A stretch of 64,000 nucleotides of DNA from Ixodes scapularis (taxonomy: Eukaryota > Arthropoda > Arachnida > Ixodida > Ixodidae): contig NW_024609846.1 in NCBI RefSeq assembly GCF_016920785.2, positions 118,633,473 through 118,697,472 on the forward strand, written 5' to 3'. The first letter of the stretch is position 1; each line of letters starts with the position of its first letter. Of the stretch, positions 45,401 through 58,900 are shown piece by piece. The notes under the pieces were generated by a model that had not been told where the DNA came from, ran no database searches, and saw only the letters and a list, made by a program, of their open reading frames with translations. The position numbers were made by a program, and so were the translations under genes.

Positions 45401-46887
45401 AGCACAACAAAAATATGAATAGGAAGAGAAACTTTAGAACAAGACAATATAATCAACCGAATTTCTAAATCTACGCGAGTCATCAAAAATATCAAGGCTA
45501 CTATTCTCAGCAATCTGTTCACAATGGTTATACGTTGATTGTAGTCATGTTATGGGTTCTGCTTTATGCAAACTAGAAGAATAAAACATTGAGTGAGACC
45601 TGCAAGAAATTCGAGGAACGCGTAACTAAATGCAACAAAGTAATACAGATGAATCAATTATTCCATTCGCGACCTTGTGCAGAAACTTCAAGTCATGTCT
45701 CATTCTTCTGTTATGCAATGTATCCAGTTTCGTCAGGTTGCATATTCTATTATAACTGTAGTAATAGTCTAAATAAAAGAAGCGATCATAACGTACACGA
45801 AATAATGGTCTCTCAACTCACTTGATGATACATGAATTTGTGACTCCAATACATTTCCACACCAACGAGGCGTATTTAATACGACTACGCACGAGTGAGC
45901 ACGACAAACGTAAAAGCAAAGTGAACTCAAAAAGTTAAGTATTGCACGTGTGATTGCTCTCAAGACTTTAAAAGATGCATTCGTTATAGCAATAACAAGG
46001 TGATTGAAATTAAATACCGGATTCCAATACACTCCCAAATCTCCAAAACACAGGCACACAAGCAATAGCACTGTCGTCTAACGTATAAGAAAAGGTCGCA
46101 GTATTATGCTTTTTCGAAAATGACATACTTTTCGTCTTTGTCTCATTAAAAACAAGGCCATTCAGAGAACACCACGCCGAAATTTAATTTACATTACGCT
46201 GTAGACGCTCACAGTCCTTTATCGTATTTACCAAACTAAACAACTTAATGTCGTCAGCAAATAACAGTAATTGCGAGTGTTTAATGGCGCAAGATCAGTT
46301 ACGAAAATTAAAAACAACAAAGGACCAAGATTGGTGCCTTGTGAAACACCCGAAGTAGGTAAAAAAAGGAGTATATAAGCAGCTCGACACTCGCGCAAAA
46401 TTTACCCGATGAGATGAATAACTTCCAAAAAGCCGATAGTACCAATGACACAGACCGTAATTGCACAGCTTCCTCAAAAGTAGCTGATGATTTTTCATCA
46501 GCAGCATCACCTTTCATGACGACAGGGATTATCAGCAGGGTTCCGTGTTTTCGGTATTGTTCTTAAAAATCGGGTTATTTATCGGTGTTTATTTCCCGTT
46601 TGCATCGGTGTTTTTCGGCGTCTAATTGTAATGGCGGGGGGAAATCGGTGTTTATCGGGCTTGTGTTATAAAGGGACTGTATAATTACTAAAGAAAGCAT
46701 CATGGTTTATAAGTTATCAATTATAATATTTTCTCCACTTATGCTGGTAAAGATAAGAGAAGGGAACGGGGCAAGAAATGTAGCTTTGACAGAAAGGATC
46801 AACCCCAAAGACAGTTCAGTGCGGCTGTGTACTGTGTCAATGACAAAAAAAAGTTGGGCAGATGCTTCTCTTCCACAAAACTGGCGT

Positions 46888-46928
<41 letters not shown>

Positions 46929-49900
46929 CAGTTTGAAATCGGGATATTTTGGTTTTCACCGATTCAGAGAAAACCATCTCGGGGTTAATTTTCGGTATTT
47001 TTTGGTATATACTGAAGACACAGAACCCTAATTATAAGGTGGGAAACAATACAGATGCAGGGTAAGCTCTTAAAACGTTAACCAAGATTTCTCCCAAAGT
47101 TGTAGGCTTTTCTGAGCGCAGTGCTTAATGTGGTGAAAAAAAAAAGCGACAACCGCGAGAAAAATACGAGGAGTTCTTCGTGTCCCCTAGTGGCTTTCTT
47201 TTTGAAGTTCAGTCATCTCCGAACGCAGCGCTTGGGTAATCTATTTCCGTTTTTGATCAACGTAAACTTAGGATATACTACATCGTCTACGGCGCTTAGT
47301 GAAGCAGTGCGTCCAACGTGCGCACAATAAAATTTTTACGAAATTTGATATTCTGCGATATGGCTATACGTGGAGCGACCTCTTTTTGCTATTTGTAACA
47401 TTCACCAGTGTGATACTACTCCTTGTAGACTGCATAGAAGAGCACTGCGATTTTGTTTTCTTTGTTTCTGCTACTAGCAAATATATTATTCTCGTGTCTT
47501 TGAAGTCAATATTACGCAATACAGAAGTACTTTTAAAAGTAATTAAATTACATTACTAAGTATTTCTACTCAACTCACTATATTTTGCAGGGAACGTGGA
47601 TTGGGTAGTACTCTAAATAATTTTAAGCGGGTATTTAGTAACTTATTTTAAATAATTTTCTCGAGTATTTTGTCTACTACTGATTGAGTACATTGCACAC
47701 GCTTCACTGCCGACCTCGGAGATTCAGATGGTCAACGAGACTACAAAAACGTCGCGCTAAATTATATTCTAGGGATACCCGAATCAATCCCAGGTCCGAG
47801 CAACGCAGGGCCGATTTTCTCTCTTTCGTGGCGATATCACGGCCGATCGCCAGAGAAATGCGCACTAAAAGTTTCTCCGTATTTTCACGTTATACCTACG
47901 TGCGAGACTGCAATCAACTCAGAAGTCGCTTTCGGCCAGTTTCACGTCAGAGCTCCGGCATCTGAAATCAACTCGCTCAGACGAACGACAGCGAAAAACG
48001 CATCCGACAAGCTCCGACCCACCTGGGGCCAGCCACTGCCTGGACGCTGTCGTTTGGCCCCTGGAGTGACGTATTTGGTTAAGTCACGTGACGAGTAGTT
48101 ACATTTGCGTACAGTGGCGGCGGCCTGGACGGGGTAACTTCCATGTGCGGACAGGAACCCCAGTTTATCGCTCCAAACCCTTTACCTCGTTGGCTTTCAG
48201 GACAACACGAACATCGATACATTTTTATGCTCTCTAACGCAGTAAGAACGCGTAATATAAAAAAAAATGCATCGCAAAATTGTTTTTAATTATAGTAAGT
48301 TACAGATCAAGAAAGTAGCGGCACTTCAAACGGATTCGTATATCCCTACGCCACCTCTGTATCCAATAGCGTCCCATCGTTTCCGTGACGTCGCGGTCAA
48401 CGCGGAAGGAGGGTCGTGCCTTCCCGTAAATATCTTCCTTATCTTTCAAATTTGACTTAGTGTTGCGGAAGCCACGAGAAGGAGATCAGAGTTTTCCCCC
48501 TCCGATGGAAACAAATACGACTTTCAAGGGTTAGGTTCCCCCTCCGATGAATACAAAGGCTACTTTCAGGGGCTCGGTTCCCTCTCCGATGAATACAAAG
48601 GTCGCTTTCTTAAAAAGTGTGGGTCGGAGACAAGTTGGCATCACTCTGTAGACAATATCTATCCATTGAAGCGGAAGAAGAAGCGTTTCCAGTGAACTCT
48701 TCTTTCGACTGCGGAAGGATTTGAAACGGGCGCATCACGCTTGTGGGAGGAGTTTCTGCTACCTTTTTGGGGGGAGACTTGTAACCGACTATAGGGAGGT
48801 TTACAGTAGGAAGCACCAGCGCTTTGGGTCCCACGAGCTGCTTGGGGCGTCGCACCAGGCATGCGCAGAACGTCTGCGCGTGCTCAGTGTAACGCTCCAA
48901 GCTGCGCGGATCACCGAACGTTGTCGGGGTCCCCTACTCCAAACTCCCTAATGACTACAGTCCGGAAAAAAAAACACGGGGGGCGCTTAAGCTTCGCCTT
49001 TAAATGTGGAACGCGATAAGGACGTAATCGAAAAGCCTTGTCGAATATAAACCCGCGCTCGTTCCCAATCCGTGCAAGCCTGTGTGAGTGGTCTAGTCGG
49101 TAGCGTCACGTGTCACGTGACCTCACATGACGTCATTTTGCGTGATGTCACACGTGACTGTGACGTCATGACCCTATCGACCTGCCAATTTTAGCCGAAC
49201 ATTTTCCGCTAAATTTGGCGGGAAAATTTTCCGCTTAAATGTGGAGTGAAATTTTTTCTCAATTTAGCGCGATATCTTTTGGCCAAATTTAGTGGGTTGA
49301 TAGAATTATGCCGGTACACCCAGGTGTGACGTCGCACGCTTTACGTCACACGTGGCTGCGCGCGTTGCATTAGGGCATTTCTTGGTCGCACTGACGCCTG
49401 ATTTTCTGCGGCACGAGCTCCTACACTCTTAAAACAAAAAAGAGAGGAGAAATGGAGGAAAAAGCTATGCTCCTCCCTGTCGCCATTGGAAGGGGAGGAA
49501 ATTGCTCCCGTTCCTCCATTTCACCGATTCGCATGCACCGCCGCCTGGTGGTGCTTGGAAAAGGGTCGAAAACTTCCTCCTCCATGTTTGTGACGGTCGA
49601 ACCACCGCTGCCGCTGCGAACATTGTCCAGTGGCGGTGAGAATGGTAGATGAATGCTCGTTCTTATCGGTTATATGAGATTCTTTGCCCTCCTCAATTAA
49701 ATAAGAATTTAATAGGAAATTAGTTATTCGTTGGATTTAAAAACCTTTGGCTAGGTTGCGTATTCCGCCGCCTCAATAAAAGGTTTATAGCCGTGTCCAT
49801 CTATCCATTCATCCATCTGCCCTCTCGCATCGCTCTCCCCAAAGAAAAGAAAAATATTGTCTTTGGTATGTTTAAATTCTGATAACTGAACACAGCTTCC

Positions 49901-52900
49901 ATGTGAATTTTGCTTAACAGCATTGCTAAAGCCGTGTGTATGCTCTAAAATATTTCTTGCAATTTTTTTTTCCTTTTTTTTTTTCAGGAGGAGTTGTTGA
50001 ACCTTGTCAACGAGATCGACGGAGCCAAAGAACGTGGCATCCCTGTTTTCGAGTTGATTCTCCAAAGCCTGCTGAACAACATTAGCGCCCTCTTGTTGGG
50101 AACCAGATACCGTCTAGGCGACCCAAAGTGCCAATACCTAGCGAAGCTCGCCGGGGACTTCATAGAGCGAATCCACTGCGCCCCGATCATCCAATTCAAA
50201 CCTCAATGGCTGTGTCGAGTCGAGGCTAGGCTGCCCTTCACCAGGACGGGTGCTATGCGCAGGTGTCGTCTCGCAATGATCGACTTCATCGGGTAAGGCT
50301 CTATCTTTAGAAAGATATCTTTGTACACGTAACCATATCCACAATCCCACTGCTCACAAACATGGGCGTACCAACCCGGGGAGGGGGGGGGGGGGGGGCA
50401 AGGGGGACACTTGCCCCCCCCCCCCCCCGTTGTAAGAGTGGGGGGGGCAAGGCATGTGTTTGCCCCCCCCCCCCCCCCCAAACAGCCGCCACTGGGCAGG
50501 ACAAAGACTGGCCGGCGGCGCCCAAAGGATACTAAGGGCACCGCCGGGGGAGGCGGTTGGTTTGCCCCCTTACTCAAAAACGAGTTGGTACGCCACTGCT
50601 CAAATATCGTACAACCGACACGGTGTTCGCAGCAGACACGGTGACAAAATTAACTAGAGAAACGCCTCTTCGAGGCATGTCTGCTTTTGCATATATGTGT
50701 ACATCAAACATGTCTTCAGAGAGGCTATTTTTATGACCAGTGTGGCAAAAACAGTGAAGGAACGCGCCTCAGACGGGTGTCCGTACACTGTATCTTGTAT
50801 TATGTATTGGCAGTGTGAACGCGCGCGTCATTAGGAACAACGGATTTATGCGAAGCGCGGCATAACCCAATCTCACTACAGATTTGAGAATTTTTCGGAA
50901 TGGGGGGTTTGGTGGCCAAGCGTGTGTTAGCACACTGCAACTCGGAGCTGAAGATAATGATCACAGACACACGCACAAATACTCTTATACACAGACGCGC
51001 ACGCGCACGCACGCACCCGCACGAAAACAAGCACAAGCCTATGCCCTTACACACATAGACACACACAGACACACACCCAGGCACGCGCGCACGCACTCAC
51101 GAACGGATGCATACACACGCGCACACAGGCGCGCGCGCACAATCGCACACGTACAGATAGATCTGTACTTTAGCTGCAAACAAAAACAATGTTACCTGGA
51201 GAACAAAATTTTCCACGGAGGCGCGCCTTGATCTATTGTCATTGCCACCAATTGAATACCGCAAATAAGGCATACACAAAACTTACATTGAGAAAACAAT
51301 TGCTACAGATGTTTAAATTAAAGACTCAGCGTCATCTGATGTGTAACATTTGAAATCAAAAACTCCGCCTTCCGCGCACACGTTTTGTCTCGCATAAATA
51401 GTGATCAAGCTCTCTCCGCATATGTCAGCGTCTAACCTCTTGGGTTCTCAACGTCTTTCGGTCTTGCGGAATCGGAAGAGCTTCTCTTCTCTTATTTACC
51501 TTATTTGCGTAAAAAAAAAGACACGCACAGACGCACACGTGGGCGAACTTACCCATATTAGGCTTAAATTGTGCGATGTAAATTTGACGAGCTCACATTT
51601 TGCATTTCACAGAAAATCAACTGTGTGACGCTTAGTGAGCGAAAAGACACTAGTGGTAAGCCGATGACTTAGTGTGAGGAACACATTACATATGATTATC
51701 AAGAATGAAGCACTAAATATAGTGCAACAAACCCTCGCAATAATTTTATAAAATATTGAAACTTGTCTCGATCATTCTAATAAGCCCGGGAACAACAAAA
51801 TATCTCGTGCGTCCTTTATGCGAGTGTTATGTTTTATTGTGACTAATTAGTTACGGGGAGCTTTGGGTGTTCTTGGACGCGTTACACACACTAACGCGCT
51901 CACCGCGCTTATGGGAATGATCAAAACAAGGTTAAATTTATTCTTTGGTGGAGTATGTCATGAGTATGCTTTCATGACGAGTTTTCGACGGGTCCTGCTT
52001 TTTCCTTGAGTGTTTGCAGAGCCTCAAATTCTTGGTGCTATTGTATTGCTAGGGATCCCTTGATGGTAACTGTGGCTGTCGCTAGAGCACTATATAGCTC
52101 CTTCGGAGCAGAGTAGCGCAATCTAGAACGCCGTCTCTCGGCGACTAGCGGCGAACGCCCGGAGGTTCCAACTGCGGTCAGAAATGCATGGAGAACGTGA
52201 GAAAATCGTTGTTTCTTCAGTTTTGTTGGGATGTACGGAATGGCAATCATTTTTGACATAATAATGAAACATTTTAGAATAATATGCGATAAGTTTTGTG
52301 CCATACAAGGACGTAACTTTTTTTAAATAATTGCCTGAGCGGCATCACGCAGCAGACGACACGGCGACGTCACACCTTTCACGTGACCCGCTCCGGCCAA
52401 CCCGAAAAGCCCATCTCCGCTGCGAGCAAAAATCGTCTGCTTCAAACGCCATTGCATTGGAAATTGCCTTCTCAAAATTTGCACACGCATCCGATATTAT
52501 TAAAACTTTGATAAAGTGTTTAGCGCTTTACTAACTTCACGACAGGCTAGTTTTGAAAAGTGTGAACTCGCCGTTAATTTTTTAATCAGCCGTGTTATGT
52601 CGACCTCCATGTATTTTCCCATAGGGCGGGCCGCCTCCTGGAACCCTGAGTACCACGTGACTCGCGCCGAGCCGCTCTGTCGGCCATGTTGTCGGCAAAG
52701 CACGGGGTTCAAAGAATTGCGCTACTCTGCTCCGTAGGAGCTATATAGTGCTCTAGCTGTCGCAAGAGAAGGGGGTTTATTGTGTCTTTTACGCTATCTG
52801 TTATCCAAAGTTGTGACGTCATATACGCCTGCTTCGCTATTCCTTGGTACTTTATGATCCGCCCGACGCGAGTCCACGTGGGGACCGACGCTTAGTTGCT

Positions 52901-55900
52901 CGGGAGCCAACTGCGCGCGCCGACGGTCGCCTGCGGACTAAGTAAAATTCGCAGCCGATAGTCGCCTGCGAACTAATTATGCTGGGCTCAATATGCCCTG
53001 CCGCCGACGGTCGCCTGCGGACTATGCATGCTAAACTAAGTATCACTCGCCGCGGAGAGACGCGTGCTAACGCCGGGGACCGGCAACGGGAAGCCGTACG
53101 TAGTCCAACTGCTTGTGCTCGCCTTCATCTTCTACCTGTGGCGCAGCAGTAAATAATAATAAAAAATCACCCTGGTGTCGCCGAGCAAAGGCGTCAGCTA
53201 GACTGCGGATCGCGTGAGCGCTTGGTGAAGCCACTGAGAAGATCGCTGATTGGGTTGAATCGTGCCTGTGGTTATGATTGTGTATGAAGTACTCTGACAA
53301 TTTATGTTTTCTATACGAGTTGGAGGCTCATGTTGTTGTTGTTTTCTGCTAGGGTTATGCGAGATTTACGTTGCCTTCGACTGCGTGCAACGGATTTAGT
53401 CAGACTTTTTTTTTTCAAATCTATTTTAACACGCAATTATGCATGTTTGCGATGCTCTGCCTTCTTATGTTCTGCATCTACAAGTACCCAAATAAATAAT
53501 TAATCATGCGAAGACTTCCGAGAACAACTAATATTTCAAATATAATTGTCATGGCTTGAGGAATTACTATTTTTCCTTGAAACTTGACCCCCCAAAACAA
53601 CAACCTCGACAATTTTAATAATACACGAGAATTAAAACCCCAACATGTTCTGCATGCTAATGTACGATAAGTGTCTGACCTGTGACCAAAACGTGCGAGG
53701 TGTGGTGTCAAAAAATGATGTCAGTAGTGATTATTAGTAATTGTTCTGGTGCTGTGATTCAGCGATTTTACCTCTTCCCAATATTTTTTAAGCGTAATAA
53801 CAAAGTTATTTGTTTATATATTTAAAAGCAGTAAGAAGATATCAAGATTTTTCGTAGTCGACCGCCCTGATTTTGATAAGCTCAGACTGTCGTTCGCACT
53901 TTGCAATCAACTTAAACCAAATTTACGTATACAATAGCAACAGTGAAGGTGTGTTGGAATTGCTGACACATGGTCAAGATGATTGCTGAGAAATTAAAAA
54001 GCTTTTTTCGCCTAATCCATTAGAAAACCTTTAGCTTCTAAGACAAGGTAAAACCACCCAACACTTATGTGCTGAAGGTTTTAATGGCATGCTTGTATAA
54101 AATATTGGCCATTTCTTTATGCTTGTCACTTGAGATAACCCGAGATACTCGCCTGAATACAAAAATAATAAAACAATTGAAGAATGTACATGTCATAGTA
54201 TTAAGTGTTTTTTTTTTTATTCTTAGGGATCAAGTTAAACAACACGAAGAGACAATACAGGCAGACGTGACCCGAGACTTCATTGATGCCTTCCTCAAGA
54301 AAGTTGAGAAGCACCGGCATGATCCCAATTCTGCGTTTCAAGGTAGGTTGTCAAAGGATATGTGTAGCGCCCAGTTGCCGCTGCAATAACCATATAGTGT
54401 TTAATCCCTCGAGCACTACACTCTTCAATAAGGTTAGTAAGTAGTTAGTCAATGCTGAAACTACTACAGCTATGTGGCCGTTACTACCTTTCTACTAGCT
54501 GTGTACTGCATAATTTACGCCACAGGTAGTAAAATTCGGTTGTGTATAGCTCGAAAGTTTGTTTAGTGATTATTACTAGCCAATACAGTCGAGCTAGTTA
54601 CCCTTACTACTTTTGTTAAATGCAGCTATGTTGAGAAGCGAAAACATGACCACTAGGAACACTCTCAGAAAAAAAAGGTGTATTATTACACCCCTTGTCC
54701 CATATAATACACCCCAAAACTTCAATTCGACGTACAGCGCCCCATAATAGAACAGGCGGCCCCAAAGTTTACGAGGGGCTTGGTAGCCGTTTGGTACAAC
54801 TTATTAAGATAGCTGATGTACGTATTATTGAATACAAAAAAGACTATCGGAGTTTTCTTGGCCGTACTGCGAAAGCTCCGTGTTTTCTTTCTTTGGTCTT
54901 TGATACGTACTTTAGCAATTTAATAAGTTATATCGCACTGTTATCAAGCCCCTGGCAAAATTTTGTGCCGTCTGTTCGACTGGAGGGCACTGTACGTCGA
55001 AATGAAGTTTTGGGGTGTATTATAGGGGACAAAAGGGTGTAAGGTGATACCCTTTTTTTTTTAGAGTGAAGCGCAGATGCCCAGATATATCGATCGTCGT
55101 AAATAATTGTAACATGAGCGTTTACTGGTTGCAAAGTGATTTATCCCTTGGTCAGTTCAAAATAAATTTTAGGAATAAAATATATAAGAAAAACGCAACA
55201 TTCTTGTAAAATCTATTATTGCCGAGGTGATAACCAAGGAAAGACGCAGACTTGGCCGTAGTTCAACTACTCTACTCAAACTACTGTAGTTTAATTACTT
55301 TTTCGAGTAACTTGATAACTTTCAATTACAACTTGATTTGGGTAATTAGTAGTTTAACTTAACTACATTTTTCAGGTAACTTCTACTCAAATTACTGACC
55401 ACTTTTCAAATACAGTGCTAGTTTTACTCATCACGAAAGTTTGAGCGCAGTAGTAAATAAGACGCCGGCAGATGAAATGGCATTCCCGAACAAGGGGCCC
55501 ACTCACATTCCGTTCCCACGCACTTATACTCGGTAACTGTAGAAACTGCATCCCAGGCGTCTTTTGGCCAAGGTGACGACGAGCAGCCAAAACATAACAC
55601 CGGCGCGCACGAACGCAGGAAGAGATGCTTAACAAGCCTTGGTCGGGTATTGACCTAATCCGGAAATACACGCAGGCGCCGCGCCTCCAGCTGCAACCGT
55701 AAAAGACCCCTCTGAGGGTGGTTATTTTCATGTTGTCTGCCTTTAGCAAGTCCTGCCTCAAGCGGTTTGGGGGTTCCACTGGAGGCACCACTGAAATGAC
55801 CTCGCAGCTGGGCGTCTGTTCCCATGGTCGCATCGTCGTCAGCGCATACTCCCTTGCGAAGCCGGACTACCCCACGCACAAACGCAGACATGATTAATCT

Positions 55901-58900
55901 GTTCACAGGGGCAAGTTCCCGCTTCCAGCTGCGATGCTTGTTCACGTAATCCTTCTCGTCCTTCCGACCTTCCAATGCCAGGGAGACCTCTTTGTTGAAA
56001 GCGATTTACTTGTCAGGCGTGTTAGGCGCGTCAGGATACCGGAGTCACCGGCGAGAATTGCGAGTCACCCTTGGGACATCCTTTTGTTGGACTCGACGTC
56101 AGCGGCGAAGTATACAATTTTTTTTCAGTAGCGTAGAACTAGCACTGCACCAGCACTGCAACTGTTGGACGTTGTCCAACAGAACGTGAACAATCACTGT
56201 ACATCGCATATTCTGTAGGTCAAGTAAAGTCTTGTGATTTGACAAAAAAAAATAGGTGCGAAAATATCATTGATGTTTTTAATCATAAATACTTAAAACA
56301 GGACTTGTACGAGTAAGTTTAAGGACATAATGCAATATTTGTTTCCTGGTATAGCCAAGAGTCGTTCTCGCCAATTCTCTCGAAGACTGCGCGTACTCTT
56401 CCGGATTTCTACGTTGTTGCGAGTTCAAAATGCACAAATCTACTGAAGGGTATTTCTGACCAAAATAAGCGCTTTCATTGCACACTTATGCGCGCACGCT
56501 GCTTTTCGTGCTGGAAGAGGATTACAAACTTGGTAAATGTACAAAGCGCGGCACAGTTATCCTGAACCATGAAATCGTGCGTCGCCTTTTTCAACCTAAG
56601 ATGAAGGCAAAAATTGCGGCAGTGAATTTTAGGTTTCGATGAGGGATTGAACGAGTTCGTGATGATATTCGAGATTGCAGGTTATAAATTAGTTAGAATG
56701 GAAAACACAGACTTCTGTGGTGTTTGCTCATCACGAGCCTTTACCGACAGGCCTGAATGAGTGAACCCCGACAAGAAGCCAAGGCCGTGCTCGGCATGTC
56801 TATGTGGGTGACTGAACGACAGACATGTACAAATTACTCAAAAAAGGTAGTTAAGTTAAGTTACTGAGTATCAACGCCAAAAGTAGTTGAAGTAGAGTAG
56901 AAATTACGCATTTGTGATAGTAATTGAGTAAACTACTAACTACTCTAAAAAAGTAGCGAATTACTCTGAAGTTACTTTCGAAGTTACTTTTTATGTTTTT
57001 GTGGCAGCAAAATGAACAGAAGTTTTGATCAGTGAAAAACCCTGCGAGCCGGAAATAAATGCCGTCATTTTATGACTTCCAAAATAGTTTATTCGCTCGC
57101 CGAAGCAATTGTCTTTCAAAGTAATTATCGGAGAGTTTTCCTCTTTTCCTTCTAATGACGTCCTCGGTCAAGCTAAGAAGAGGTTCCACCGTGGCGCTGG
57201 ATGCAAAGACAGCGTTCAATTTCAGAAGCAGGCTGTGCAGGGTCGGGTAAGCGAGTGTCGGCATCTTTGGTGTCCATGACGAAACATGTGAGGCTTGCCT
57301 CGGCTAGAGGTTTCTTTTTTTATAACAAACTCTTTTTTTTTTCCTTCGGAAAGTTGAGATTGTTATGACTGCCCCTCTTTATTCTTACGACGTTCGGAGA
57401 TTTCGCCGAGCGAGTGCACCTGACCGTCAAGGAATCAAGTCTCGCGCCACAACGATGAGATCATCCGGACGACTGCGCGCCTAGTTGCAATGTTATAGCT
57501 ACGCCATTTAAAAAAAAAAAATTTGTTTTTTGCCGTTGACGTATGGTTCGACAAAAGGATCTCCCAAGGGTGACTCGAAATCCTCGCCGGCGACTGCGGT
57601 ATCCTGACGCTCCTGACAAGTAAAACGTTTTCAACAAAGAGGAGGTCTCCCTTGCGTGGAAGGACGGAAGGACGCGAAAAATTACGTGAACAAGCATCGG
57701 CGCTCGTACAGTTGCAGCTGGAAGCGGGAACGTGCTCCCATGAACGGATTATCCGTGTCTGCCTTTATGCCCGGGGGAGTCCGGCTTTGCAAGAAAGTAT
57801 GCGCTGACGACGAGACGACCATGAGAACAGGCGCCCAGCTTCGAGGTCATCCCAGTGGCGCCTACCGTGGAACCTACCACTTGAGTCAGAACTCACTAAA
57901 GGCACACCATGAAAACAACAACAACCCTCGGTGTGTCCCCGTCTTTCACGTTTGCAGCTGGAAACGCGGCGCTTGCCTGCATTATCGGATTAGGTCAACA
58001 CCCGACCAAGGCTTGTCAAGCATCTCTAACTGCGCTCGTGCGCTCCGGTGTTATGTTTTGGCTGCTCGTCGTCGCCATCTTGGCCCAAGGACGCCTGTGA
58101 TGCAGTTTGTAGGACTGCCGAGTGTAAGTGCGTGGGAACGGAATGTGAGGGGGCCCCTTGTTCGTGAATACCACTTAATCTGCCAGCGTCTTATTTATTT
58201 CTGCACTCAAACTTTTCTGATGAAAAAAAAATAGGATTAAATTTCAAAAGTAGTTAGTAATTTGAGTAGAAGTCACCTGAAAAATGTAGTTAAATTAAAC
58301 TACTAATTACCCAAATAGAGTTGTAATTGAAAGTTACCAAGTTACTCGGAAAAGTAGTTAAACTACAGTAGTTTGAGTAGAGTAGTTGAACTACGTCCAA
58401 GTCTGCTGAACGAGCATATTCTGATAGCCTGCTTATATTAAATGCGATCAACTTTAAATTGACACCTACGCATTCAGTCGTGCGTGTTTGTAAGCACACA
58501 GTTTAGAAGAAAAAATGTTTGCACGCCCAAGAACGCATAATTGAGAAGAAAAATAAATTCGAACATCTTCGAACGAGAATGGAATCCAGGACCCCAAGAT
58601 TCTGAGCCCGACATTCTTCCAGTGTACAAAGGGGGTACTTTCGTTTCATTATCTATTGACTCTATCTAGCAAGAGGATATTTAAAGACCGAGAGATTAAT
58701 TTGCTATGCCAAGGTCGCGAAGTGAGTGGGTAACAGTTTAACTATGTCGTACATGACCCCATAACATGATGTTACGTCGCGAAAAATATTTAAAAAATCT
58801 GGGGTAAAATAGAGAAGTGTGTATCCATTTCTAGCGCTTATTAACCAGGCAAGAAAAAAAAAGCTGAGACAGGTCTGATATTCCACCGAAAACCTAGTGC

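Noticed and set aside
50965..51142. CRISPR-like or tandem array
   Set aside because: Only a degenerate CA/CG simple repeat, with no spacer-repeat regularity.
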